A DNA stretch of 64,000 bases from the NCBI GenBank assembly GCA_012862575.1, contig BLSF01000018.1:315680-379679 (forward strand), in the 5' to 3' direction. The position numbers and the translations under genes were made by a program. The stretch is from Parietichytrium sp. I65-24A. Taxonomy: Eukaryota > Sar > Bigyra > Thraustochytrida > Thraustochytriidae. Below the pieces are notes generated by a model. That model was not told the DNA's origin and ran no database searches. It saw nothing but the letters and a program-made list of their open reading frames with translations. Shown piece by piece: positions 39,383 through 48,661 of this stretch. Each line of letters opens with the position of its first letter. Within the stretch, counting starts at the first letter, position 1.

Positions 39383-40508
39383 TATGTACTTGATGAGTGA
39401 GGCCCTTCGCACATACTCTGTGATCACAACCGCCGACACACTCAGACACGGGCCAGCTCTCCACCGCTTCGTCTCTTGAGCAAGTCTGCTTGCAAGACTC
39501 TGTTGTGACTTGACCCGCCTTCAGCAGTTCAAGTACTCCTCAAACACTTCTCAAAGCTGTCCCTGGCTTCGACAGCTTCTCGGTCAAAACCTCCCCGCGC
39601 AGCTTCCCGACCAGCTCTCACAAGGACGCAGTGGTGTGGGTCTTGTCCGCGGCAATATGTCTCTTTCAAATCGGCGCGGATGATGATTTGAAACACAAAC
39701 CACAGCAGCTATGATGCTAAGTTCCTGACTAGTTCGCTTCAGATAGAGGCGACTGGCGGTGTGGGTCCTGACCCATGAGAGTACACGTGACCACTTTTTG
39801 AGAAGGGGAGGAAAGCGCTCTCACAGTCAAAAAAAGTGCACTGCATAGAATCTGTCTTACTCGCCATCTCCAGGAGATGGATGGATGGATGGATGGTCTC
39901 AAAACGCGTAGAGATGATGTTCGGAGGTTGGCTGTACCTTTGATGGAAGAAGCTATTCGAGTAGAGTGGTAGAGTGTCGTTGCAAAAAAAAACCTTTGGA
40001 CACAAAGTTTTATCCGCTTTTAAGCCTGGCCCTCAATTTCCTTACCGGCCATGTTCTTCATCAAACTATTTCTGGACAACCGTGCATGTCACACAATCCA
40101 CTTAGCAGAGCATCACAGTGCTGCTAAGATGGGGAGGAGCTCTGAGGAGAGAAGAAACTGGAACGCGACTTGCAGTCGATGCCGATGCTCGCTAGTCTCG
40201 CTACCCTCCCTTGGCCATGGAGACACAAAGTCTTCGCCCTTGCCGTGACCTCTCGCACGCATTTTTCCCACCTGATTCGACATTGTGTGCGGTTTCCAGC
40301 ATCGCTTTTCAAGGCCTCCAACACTGGCGCGGCTGATACTTGCATATTCGCAGTTAATTAGGCAGGTGTTCCTCTTCCAATGCCAAGCTGACCAAAAGTG
40401 CTCAAATTCTCGTGAACGGATATATAAGTTAGAGTTATCGTTACATATTCCTATTTCTACCAGCAGCCCCAAAACCCTCAGCAGTTTCTTTCAACTCCCT
40501 ATTAGTAG
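39383..40508. other. Spacer without recognisable gene
   Basis: GATGGATGGATGGATGG lies at about 39876-39893. Small frames only. No RNA gene is seen. Confidence 0.5.
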
Positions 40509-41855
40509 CTAGGAGGCGATAGAATCATTGCTGGTCTTCTTCTTTGGGCTAGTATTCCCAACCATCTTGACGCCGAAGGTTTTCATCAAGGAAATGGCAC
40601 ACTTTTTCTCGGTCTCGTCCTCCCAAGAATGGATGTACGTCAAAAGTCTCTCGCGATAGAGGGGTTGCTGCGTCATTTGTCCCAAGCCGACCATAATAAA
40701 GTTAATGTCCTTCCAATGCTCTTTGGGTAGCCAGGACTCTAATTGTAGCCTAGTATGCTCAGGGGTCTTGGCGTCCTTGGTCCAGCCTAATTGGGCGCAC
40801 ATCCGATGCATATGGGTGTCGACCCCAATGCCTGCGTACGGGTTTTTAAAAGCAATGTTTAGAACGAGCAGAGCCATCTTCGGTCCCACTCCCGGAAGCT
40901 CTAAAAGCGAATCCAAGTCCCCCGGCACTTTGCCTCCATGCTTATCGAGAATTATTTTCACGGCCTTCTTAATATAGATGGTCTTGCGATTGTGAAAGCC
41001 AACTTTACAAATCAAAGAATCGAGCTCTTCATCGCTCATGGCGTCGAGGTTCTCCAACGTCAAACCGCGCTGATGCAAATTGTCCAGTGCTGCGCAAACG
41101 GTCTGATCCTTGGTTTGACTCGACAACATCAATGCAATCAAGGTGTGGAGCTCAAAATTCTTGCCATACTTGTTTCCTAACGATTCTGCACCCATTTCGT
41201 CCACCGGAGCATTCCGCTGCTCCCGCAGGTTGATCATAAGCTGCAATGTCTTCTCCCAGTTCTTGGGAGCCTTGATGCTTTTTACTTTTGGGGGCGACTT
41301 CTTCTTGGGTGACTTTATCTTAACCTCGGTGGTGGTAGTAGTAGTGATGGCCACCTCCTGGTCTTTCTCCTCGACGGCGCCGCTGCTAGCGCCCTCGGCC
41401 TTCGTCCGCGCCTTCTTGGTCGATAACTTTTCTCGGGAGATTTGACCTACAGCAGCACCGCGCTTTTTCGTTACTCGTGCAGTCACAACACTTTGCTTCA
41501 GAACTTTACCAAAATCGACATCTTCATTTGCTCGTGCTCGACCCCTCTGAGGCCGGCTGGGCTTTTCCGCGGTGCCATTTGCCGCGGGATCTTTCACATG
41601 ATCTTTCAATGCGAGTTGTGGTGCTTCAAATTCGGCTTTCACAGCGCGTTGATGCGGGTTTCGCCCGGGCTCGCCAGAGAAAAACTTGCTCGATCTCGTG
41701 ACAACCATTCCTTCAATTTGCACAGGAAGCTTGCGCCAGAACGGTTCAATTGCAGAAGAAGAAGGAAAATAGCAATAAGAAGAAGGGTCTTGCAGGGCTC
41801 TCCAACGTTTAGGAATTGAATGTCCAACGAGTCTTCGCGTCGCCAAGAACAACAT
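40509..41855 (-). CDS. NTH1: Endonuclease III (NTH1) homologue without Fe-S ligands
   Basis: The product has 448 residues. The ATG at 41855 opens MLFLATRRLVGHSIPKRW, a mitochondrial-type presequence, followed by a long Lys-rich N-terminal extension with nuclear-type basic patches. The glycosylase domain starts near residue 200: LMLSSQTKDQ, the helix-hairpin-helix LPGVGPKMALLVL with the catalytic Lys326, and GVDTHMHRMC with the catalytic Asp346. It removes oxidised pyrimidines and cleaves abasic sites. The [4Fe-4S] loop of bacterial Nth and human NTHL1 (C-x6-C-x2-C-x5-C after VGFGQ) is absent: after VGLGQ the sequence reads MTQQPLYRERLLTYIHSW, with one later Cys only. Yeast Ntg1, also mitochondrial, lacks the cluster too. 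It is probably dual-targeted. Confidence 0.88.
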   Translation of the reverse strand: MLFLATRRLVGHSIPKRWRALQDPSSYCYFPSSSAIEPFWRKLPVQIEGMVVTRSSKFFSGEPGRNPHQRAVKAEFEAPQLALKDHVKDPAANGTAEKPSRPQRGRARANEDVDFGKVLKQSVVTARVTKKRGAAVGQISREKLSTKKARTKAEGASSGAVEEKDQEVAITTTTTTEVKIKSPKKKSPPKVKSIKAPKNWEKTLQLMINLREQRNAPVDEMGAESLGNKYGKNFELHTLIALMLSSQTKDQTVCAALDNLHQRGLTLENLDAMSDEELDSLICKVGFHNRKTIYIKKAVKIILDKHGGKVPGDLDSLLELPGVGPKMALLVLNIAFKNPYAGIGVDTHMHRMCAQLGWTKDAKTPEHTRLQLESWLPKEHWKDINFIMVGLGQMTQQPLYRERLLTYIHSWEDETEKKCAISLMKTFGVKMVGNTSPKKKTSNDSIAS

Positions 41856-42334
41856 CCACGACCGCACAGTTCCCCAAGCAGTCTTTCAGCGCGTTCTTGG
41901 AACAGAGCCCGGGCAACCCACGATCAGTGCGGGGAGGTAGCCACGTTCTCCCTTCCAGACCTTCGGAAACTTTTGAAACTTCCGAGTCTCTCCGCCCCGC
42001 GACTGGCTTCGGCTAACCCTTTCACAGACAGACCTTATGTCCAAAACAAGGTGCAAGAACGTATGTGGTGGACTCAAGGAGGAGTGAGCAGCTCGGACCG
42101 TCCTTTTCCCCCTTGCCACCGTGGCCACCGTACTACGAGCGCCGTGATCGTGTCAGTGAGCCATTCAACGGATTGCTACGCAGAGTAAGCCGCAGGGACG
42201 GCCCGGCCTTGAGTTGGAATGACACCAGCTTGCCCGGCCTCCAAGGGGAAAAAATAAAAGAATTTACCAAACTCTCGGAGAACAAACGAAGTGTGATTGT
42301 CTCTCGCTGGGCGAACAAGGAATGTTGCAGGTAA
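41820..42334 (+). CDS. Possible unresolved gene divergent from NTH1
   Basis: An ATG at 41820 opens 122 codons that include NPFTDRPYVQNKVQERMWW. A second frame then gives WPPYYERRDRVSEPFNGLL...WANKECC and stops at 42334, just after CAG|GTAAAA, a good splice donor. The two frames together look protein-like, which suggests a small gene with introns I cannot place. No domain is recognised. It overlaps the NTH1 start by 36 bp, which weakens the call. Confidence 0.25.
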
Positions 42335-43300
42335 AAGTGTGCCTACTTGCTCTAGAGCACGCAAACGCCACGCGTGGGAGGAGTTGAAAAACTGTTCTGT
42401 CTGTGCCAGATAGTGCTAGTGCCAAGCTCTCTGCTCTCTGCCAGTCGTCGGAGTCCGAGCCGATGTTGCAAGCGCGGGCTCCGAACTCGACATCGATGAA
42501 AATGCGTAAATTCGTAAAATGCGAAACGCTCGCGGTTCTCGCGGTCTTTTAAAGACGTGCGGCCCATCTCAGAGCAGTAGTACCGGGCCTCAATGGTAAT
42601 TGGCTTTGCATGCATTGATATGCATTGCCTTCCTGCTCTTATCTTGCTGCACTGAGTGGTCGTGCTCAAAGTTGAACTTGAAACGAAACAAACCAACGCA
42701 TTCTTTGTCTTGTCTTACTTCATGCGACGAATAATTTACCGGTACAGAATTCAGAACTCATAATGCGACAAACTCACAGTCACATTCGTTTGTACCACAA
42801 CACTCGCGCATTCATTCGCACAATCATCACTCTCCCTCTCCATTCGCTAAACCACCACTATCTCCAGCTATCCTCCAACTAAGACACGAGCAATCTCTTT
42901 AGTTAGATAGATAGCTAGCTAGTACGAAGCACTATCGATCTCCCTATTGCTCGAGCTAGACTCTTATCATCTCTTATCTGGGCACTCTAGTCCAGCTCAT
43001 GGTCATGGATGAACACGAGCGTCAGTCAAGATTAGTAAGGGACTGGGTCTACTGGGTCCGTCTGTCTCTGTTGTCTCTGTTGTCTTTGTCACAGATTGTC
43101 TCAGAGTGTCTGTGTCTGGTCTGTCTGTCTGCCGTCTGTGCCGCCGCGAGGAGTTCGTTGGAAGTGGTTTTTACAGAATACAGAAATCAGAATTCAGAAT
43201 TCAGAATTCAGAAATCAGCAACGTTGATTTGCCGAGTGACAAGTGCCTGGAGTGGTATCAGCCCTGCGAGCTGAGGCTTTTGTGGTGTGCCGGAGCAGAG
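42335..43300. other. Spacer upstream of histidinol dehydrogenase
   Basis: AGATAGATAGCTAGCTAG occurs near 42905, TGTCTCTGTTGTCTCTGTTGTC near 43065-43086 and a CAGAATTCAGAATTCAGAA micro-repeat at 43179-43218. The last is also found in short form at 19119, 42746 and 44771. No gene is seen. Confidence 0.5.
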
Positions 43301-44566
43301 ATGGCGCTGAGAGAGGTGCAAGCGAGTGAGGTGTCCGCGCTCAAGTTGGACCCTATTGACCAGTTGACGCTGAACCAGGCGAAGGAGATCTTGGACGATG
43401 TCGAAGCGCATGGAGAAGAGGGTTTGCTCAAGCACGCAGTGAGGCTCGGCGATCTGAAAGAAGGCGAGACCGAGTACTTGGTGAGCAAAGATAAGCTGAA
43501 AGCAGCGTTCGACTCGCTTTCGGAGGAGGATCGGGGCGTCTTGGAGCGTACAGGCGCGCGTATCAAGGCCTTTGCAGAGGCGCAACTCGGATCTGTAAAG
43601 GAGATTGAGTACCAGGTTCCAGGGGGCGTCGCCGGACAGAACATCGCCCCAGTGAAAACTGCGGGATGCTATGCTCCTGGAGGACGCTATCCGCTCCCAT
43701 CTTCAGTGTTGATGACTGCAATTACCGCCAGGGTCGCAGGCGTTCAGAACGTCTGGGTTGCCTCACCCCGTCCGCACGCCGCGACCATGGCTGCAGCTTA
43801 CATCGCCGGCGCAGACGGTTTTCTTTGTATTGGAGGCGCGCACGCGATTGGCGCGTTTGCCTACGGTATCAAGGACAAGGTGCCTAGCTGCGATGTGATC
43901 GTTGGGCCTGGCAACCGGTGGGTGACAGCGGCGAAAAAGCTCGTCTCTGGTATGTGTGCGATTGACATGCTCGCGGGGCCGAGCGAATGCCTCGTGATCG
44001 CAGACGAAACTGCAAACCCTGGCGTTATTGCTGCTGATCTGCTGGCGCAAGCTGAGCACGATACCGACGCCTTGCCAATTTTGATTACTACCGATTCGAG
44101 TCTCCCAAGCCGCGTCAATGAGGAGCTAAAGACGCAATTGGAAAGCCTTCCAACGGCGCCGGTCGCAAGTGTTTCCGTCAGCAAAGGCTTTTATGTCGTC
44201 TGCTCGACTCTCGAGGAAGCACTCAAGGTGACGAACACGATTGGACCAGAGCACTTGGAAGTTATGACTGCAGACTCGGACAAGGTCGCCAAGCAGTGTG
44301 ATAGTTACGGGGGGCTCTTCATCGGGCAAAATTCTGCTGAGGTCTTTGGTGACTATGGCGCCGGCCCAAACCACGTTCTCCCAACCAGCGGATCTGCTCG
44401 CTACACTGGCGGTCTTTCCGTGTTTACGTTTCTCCGGGTTCGCACTTGGTTGAGGATGAATGATGACAAAAACGACGAGCAGATTCAAGTTATCAACGAC
44501 TCTGTCAGACTGGCTCGTATTGAAGGACTGGAAGGCCATGCTAGAGCCGCGGAAAAGCGCCTGTAG
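43301..44566 (+). CDS. hisD: Histidinol dehydrogenase
   Basis: The product has 421 residues (E. coli HisD: 434). The ATG at 43301 is the first in frame. It catalyses the last two steps of histidine synthesis, L-histidinol to histidine with two NAD+. The signatures are GCYAPGGRYPLPSSVLM, GPGNRWVTAAK, IDMLAGPSE, the zinc ligands Gln and His in LLAQAEHDTDA, the catalytic Glu-His in GPEHLEV, Asp in GDYGAGPNHVLP, and the C-terminal His in GLEGHARA. It is a single-domain enzyme, unlike fungal HIS4 fusions, and has no transit peptide, unlike plant HISN8, so it should be cytosolic. The HisD family also includes sulfopropanediol dehydrogenases (HpsN); retained ligands favour but do not prove true HDH. 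It is a single exon. Confidence 0.85.
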   Translation: MALREVQASEVSALKLDPIDQLTLNQAKEILDDVEAHGEEGLLKHAVRLGDLKEGETEYLVSKDKLKAAFDSLSEEDRGVLERTGARIKAFAEAQLGSVKEIEYQVPGGVAGQNIAPVKTAGCYAPGGRYPLPSSVLMTAITARVAGVQNVWVASPRPHAATMAAAYIAGADGFLCIGGAHAIGAFAYGIKDKVPSCDVIVGPGNRWVTAAKKLVSGMCAIDMLAGPSECLVIADETANPGVIAADLLAQAEHDTDALPILITTDSSLPSRVNEELKTQLESLPTAPVASVSVSKGFYVVCSTLEEALKVTNTIGPEHLEVMTADSDKVAKQCDSYGGLFIGQNSAEVFGDYGAGPNHVLPTSGSARYTGGLSVFTFLRVRTWLRMNDDKNDEQIQVINDSVRLARIEGLEGHARAAEKRL

Positions 44567-44820
44567 ACTCTCAACATTAAATTCTTTTCGGTAAAGAAGC
44601 AAAAAGTATCTGTTCCCTGACTCACTGGTTTTTGGTTCTCACTGACCGTGGAGAATGGTTGGGCTCGGCTCGAAATGTTTGGCCCGATCATTTCACACCC
44701 TACCTTCGTTTGCGCTGCACTCCATCATTTCAGAACATGTTCATTTCAATCTTGTCAAGAACAAAAACAGAATTTCAGAATTCAGAACGTGACCAGTGAG
44801 AGAAAAAAATCAAAAGTTAT
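44567..44820. other. Spacer 3' of HDH
   Basis: It holds the HDH 3' end and the T-rich terminator (minus strand) of the first tRNA-Glu gene: TTTT at about 44815-44812 and a T7 run at 44809-44803. Confidence 0.5.
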
Positions 44821-44891
44821 TCCCACACCGGGAATCGAACCCGGATCTTCACGGTGAGAGCGTAATATCCTAACCATTGGACTATGTGGGA
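44821..44891 (-). tRNA. tRNA-Glu (CTC), downstream copy
   Basis: The gene is 71 nt, reading TCCCACATAGTCC... on the minus strand. The acceptor stem TCCCACA/TGTGGGA is complete. The anticodon arm is TTACG-CTCTCAC-CGTGA with anticodon CTC. The T arm is CCGGGTTCGATTCCCGG. No intron is present and CCA is not encoded. T runs 6 and 12 bases past the 3' end can stop Pol III. Confidence 0.93.
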
Positions 44892-44921
44892 CAGACAACC
44901 AATTAACTACAGAAGACAATT

Positions 44922-44992
44922 TCCCACGCCGGGAATCGAACCCGGGTCTTCACGGTGAGAGCGTAATATCCTAACCATTGGACTACGTGGGA
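44922..44992 (-). tRNA. tRNA-Glu (CTC), upstream copy
   Basis: The gene is 71 nt, differing from its neighbour by compensated changes in the acceptor stem (TCCCACG/CGTGGGA) and one base in the variable region. The anticodon is CTC. The 30-nt gap to the next tRNA has no run of four T residues on the transcribed strand, so the two may be made as one dicistronic Pol III transcript. Confidence 0.93.
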
Positions 44993-45264
44993 CCTCCTAA
45001 TGATGCTTTGCACCACTTGGTTGTCAGCTTCCCGAGCTTGACATTATTGTCTGATCAACGCTATCACACTCATTGAAGCTCTTAGACCTATTGTAGCGGG
45101 ATTCGAAGTTAGAGCTCACGAAGATCTGAATTTTGCAAAATGAGTGATGAGCGAAAGTGACGCACTGCATAGGAGAGCGTCACTGAAGAAAAAGCAGAGA
45201 AAGCAGGTTCTCGTGAAAGTTAGAAGAGTTGAAAAGGCATAGCCAGAAGAGGAAGGTGAGCACA

Positions 45265-46197
45265 ATGGGCAACAAGACTTCTTCGCACCAGGCCGACTGG
45301 CCAAAGGAGTTGGGGCACATGATCGAAGCAGCACGGGCGGCGGGCAAGGAGATCAGGACGAACTGGGATAAGCGATCCGGAGCAGCGGGGTCCTCGGCGC
45401 ATGGGGCCGAGTCGGCCACCGCAACCAAGTCTAACACGGCAGATCTGCAGACTGAAACCGATAGGAACTGCGAGATTCTGGTGACCAAGATGCTGCGCGA
45501 GCACTTTCCAGAATACCTGTTCATTGGGGAGGAGTCCACAGCAGAGAGCTCGTCGAAAGACTTTGATGTTACAGACAAGAGCACCTTTATTATCGACCCA
45601 ATTGACGGTACGACCAACTTTGTGCACACGTTGCTGAGCTGCTCGGTCTTGGTAGCATACATGCACAACAAGGTCATTCAGCAGGCTGTCATCCTGGACC
45701 CGATTCACGAGGAGCTATACTACGCGTGGCGTGGAGGCGGCGCATGGATGCAAAAGCTAGACAGCAAGCTCTCTAGCACGGGCTCGCCGCAAAAGCTTGA
45801 GACCTCGGGCGAAACTGCCATGTCAAGATCAATCGTTGCGACTGACATCGGGTACCATCGCGAGGAAAGCGTAGTACAAAAGTGGCTAGACATGCAAAAG
45901 TCTATCCTCATCAAGCACAAAATCCGCGGCCTCCGTGTGTGCGGTGGATGCGGTCTTGGGCTTGCCAACGTGGCCGCCGGGCGCTCTGACATCTACGTGG
46001 AGACTGGGTCGCCCTACTTGTGGGACTATGCTGCAGGATCGCTTTTGGTTGAAGAAGCTGGGGGTTTCATCTGTGACCCTGAAACTGGCTCGTCCTTGGA
46101 CTTCAAGAAGCGCAACATTCTCGCTGCGGCTTCAAAGGATCTTGCGGAGGAGTGTGTTAAAGCCTGCTCCCCGTCCACTCAGACTACGCAGCAATAG
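45265..46197 (+). CDS. IMPA1: Inositol monophosphatase
   Basis: The product has 310 residues. The ATG at 45265 gives MGNKTSS, an N-myristoylation-type start (Gly2, Ser6); the frame upstream has no ATG. The motifs of the metal-dependent, lithium-sensitive family are all present: GEES, IIDPIDGTTNFVH, and WDYAAGSLLVEEAGG, with metal ligands Glu, Asp, Asp and Asp. It hydrolyses inositol monophosphates to free inositol for phosphoinositide synthesis. The N-terminal 65 residues include a Ser/Ala-rich insert (SGAAGSSAHGAESATATKS) not typical of the animal enzyme. Myristoylation would put it on membranes, which is unusual for this family. It is a single exon. Confidence 0.9.
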   Translation: MGNKTSSHQADWPKELGHMIEAARAAGKEIRTNWDKRSGAAGSSAHGAESATATKSNTADLQTETDRNCEILVTKMLREHFPEYLFIGEESTAESSSKDFDVTDKSTFIIDPIDGTTNFVHTLLSCSVLVAYMHNKVIQQAVILDPIHEELYYAWRGGGAWMQKLDSKLSSTGSPQKLETSGETAMSRSIVATDIGYHREESVVQKWLDMQKSILIKHKIRGLRVCGGCGLGLANVAAGRSDIYVETGSPYLWDYAAGSLLVEEAGGFICDPETGSSLDFKKRNILAAASKDLAEECVKACSPSTQTTQQ

Positions 46198-46822
46198 GAT
46201 CTCTAATCCCGTGCTTGCTCGCAACTGAACGTGCACCGACACACTTGAACACCACGACTTCCACATATTTGCATGCAATACCACACAAAACACTGCCCGA
46301 CATTAAAACATAACCAGTCAACCCATGATCCAGTCGATCGTCAAATCATTCTTCTAAAGACTGCCTTCCGTGCAACTAGATTTCTTTTCGCCTATATAAC
46401 ATGGCGCCGAACAAATACCCTGGACTTTCCAACCACCAGACAATTGCACTTTTCAGACAACCCCACAGCGGCCAGCATTCACAGCCAGGCACTGTACCCG
46501 AGTACCAATTTGCCATCCAAAAAGCGCCTCTCACGAGACATACACCATTCCCAACCAACACTGCAAACTCCGCTCACATTCTCTCACATCATCTACATCA
46601 TCTCACATTCAGAGTTCTACGTTTCGCGTCATGTGAACACGCCAGCGAAGAGCCCCTCCACATTCTCCACATTTCAGCAGACACAGCAGACGCAGCAGAC
46701 ACAGCAGACCCTCAACTCGCAGTTCAAGCACTAGTTCGACCAAGAGCGCAGGTACAGACGCAGGTACAGACGCACAGGTGCAGGCGAAAGCGCAGCAGCA
46801 AGTACTCGGCGACGCTGGCCGC
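46198..46822. other. Spacer upstream of FHA protein
   Basis: It is C/A-rich, with CACAT repeats (46575-46610) and CAGACACAGCAGACGCAGCAGAC (about 46678-46710). A CTATATAACATGG element at 46392 is a possible TATA box, but it lies 430 bp from the ATG. Confidence 0.45.
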
Positions 46823-47629
46823 ATGAGTCGGCGCGAGAGAAGCCCCCGGCGACACGAAGGCCGGACACATGGTGGAGACCGCGGAGAGCGATGGGACAGC
46901 CGGGACTCTGATGATGCGGAGGACGATCGGCGCGATAGAGACAGAAGAGACAGAAGAGACAGGAGAGATGGGAGAGATGGGAGAGACAGGAGGTCTGGAA
47001 GAGGCGAGAGCCGCAAGGAGCGCAGCAGGCGCGAACAAGCGGAAGACAGAGCCGCCGGGCGGTTTGGTTGGGGCAAAGCTGAAGAGGGAAACGATGGAAA
47101 CGAAGATAGGCACAAAGATGGCAGAGTGAAGCTTGTGACGGAACACGAGAATGCGAACTTTGCACTGACAGGGGCGCTTAATGAGGACGAGCGCACGGGG
47201 AAGATGTATAATGGCGTCGTGCTCAAGTGGTCCGAGCCGGCGGACGCAGCCACGCCGACCGGGCCTGGCTGGCGGCTCTATGTGTTTCGCGGTGAGGAGC
47301 TTGAGGATACGTTGCACATACACCGCCAGAGCGCGTACCTGGTGGGCAGGGAGCCCAAGGTTGCTGATATACTGGTCAACCACGACTCATGCAGCAAACA
47401 ACATGCTGTGATTCAATTCAGGCTGAAGACCAAGCAGCCGGAGCCAGGCAGTGCAGATCGTCCACGGTATTATATTCGGCCGTATGTCTTGGACTTGGAA
47501 AGCACCAATGGGACTAAATTGAACGGTGAGAAAATACCCGAATCGCGCTACGTTGAGCTCAAGGAGAAGGACGTCCTTGTCTTTGGGGACTACAGCCGCG
47601 AATACGTTCTCATGAAGTCTTCGGACTAG
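46823..47629 (+). CDS. FHA-domain splicing factor, SNIP1/DAWDLE/Pml1 type
   Basis: The product has 268 residues. The ATG at 46823 starts MSRRERSPRR. Residues 1-85 are an Arg/Asp/Glu-rich RD-repeat region typical of spliceosomal proteins. The FHA domain occupies about 150-260: YLVGREPKVADILVNHDSCSKQHA, DLESTNGTKLN, and a tail ELKEKDVLVFGDYSREYVLM that matches SNIP1 orthologues almost word for word. SNIP1 (DAWDLE in plants, Pml1 in yeast) belongs to the RES/activated spliceosome and aids microRNA processing in plants. The phosphopeptide-binding residues Arg, Ser and Asn of the FHA are present. It is head-to-tail with UTP14, about 690 bp apart. It is a single exon. Confidence 0.9.
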   Translation: MSRRERSPRRHEGRTHGGDRGERWDSRDSDDAEDDRRDRDRRDRRDRRDGRDGRDRRSGRGESRKERSRREQAEDRAAGRFGWGKAEEGNDGNEDRHKDGRVKLVTEHENANFALTGALNEDERTGKMYNGVVLKWSEPADAATPTGPGWRLYVFRGEELEDTLHIHRQSAYLVGREPKVADILVNHDSCSKQHAVIQFRLKTKQPEPGSADRPRYYIRPYVLDLESTNGTKLNGEKIPESRYVELKEKDVLVFGDYSREYVLMKSSD

Positions 47630-48316
47630 ATAGGCCCTTGCCCCTTCTCAGTATCATTGACCTGCCCTGCAAACGAGCCTGCGAAACTGCCAAAGTGCAT
47701 CAACCAGAATAACTCACATGCAAACTGTCCGCTCAAATTCGCATGCTCATCCCACAGAAACATTCTGCTCCGAATTTTAATTTTAACATACAACCAACCC
47801 TCAAGCGCATGCAACGCGACTCTTTTTCAAACATCTTCTTGAGAACAGATCACCTTTGATCCGCAATGAATATTTTCCAAAACGCCCTCGTTTTCTCTTC
47901 TCAGATCCTCATCATGGTTAAAAAGTTCACGAGCCGCGAGGCCACGAGGTCACGAGGTAGGTGGATCGGAACGGAAAGAACAATTCCTCGAAACCCATCC
48001 TTCTCCTCCTTCAACTACCCTCTCCTATCCCACCCACTAAACCCGAACGTGAAGAACCCATTCTGCGGAACGCATTGCGTTGGTCTTCTTGCCACCCATT
48101 CCATCATTTCATCACATATCATCACATTCCATCTACTGTTTAGCACTCCACACACCACCCACCTTCCACGAACATAACCGGCACTACTGATCCTCTCTAA
48201 CCCCGCCAAACTGTCCGCGCCGCGTACCCCTCGCCCCAGCAGCGCAGAGCGAGCGATATATATATATACACATAGAATACAGAGAGAGAGAGAAGAAAAA
48301 AAAGAAGACAAGAAGA
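47630..48316. other. Spacer upstream of UTP14
   Basis: No gene is seen. The sequence is C-rich near 48020-48180. It contains the TATA-like run at 48256-48268 and a GA-rich leader just before the UTP14 ATG. Confidence 0.5.
48256..48268 (+). promoter_or_regulatory. TATA-like run before UTP14
   Basis: ATATATATATATA lies 49-61 bp upstream of the ATG at 48317, followed by a GA-rich leader. The spacing would allow a TSS 20-30 bases before the ATG. Confidence 0.4.
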
Positions 48317-48607
48317 ATGGGCAAGTCGCGAAGGAAGGCAGAGGAGGAGTCAGACGAGGAGATCAGCGAGGACGGCGCTTTCGACAGCGAGGACGAGCGC
48401 AAGTATGGCGACATCTTCGCCAGTCAGAAGAAGAAGAAGAAGAATGGTGAAGAGGATGAAGAGGAGGACGACCAAGATGACCAAGATGACGACATGGACG
48501 ACTATGACGAAGGCGGGCGCACTTTGCTGGACGACCTAGCCGACTCGGGCGAAGATGACAACAATAACGTGGAAGAAGACGGCGATCAATCCGACGAAGA
48601 AGAAGAA

Positions 48608-48661
<54 letters not shown>

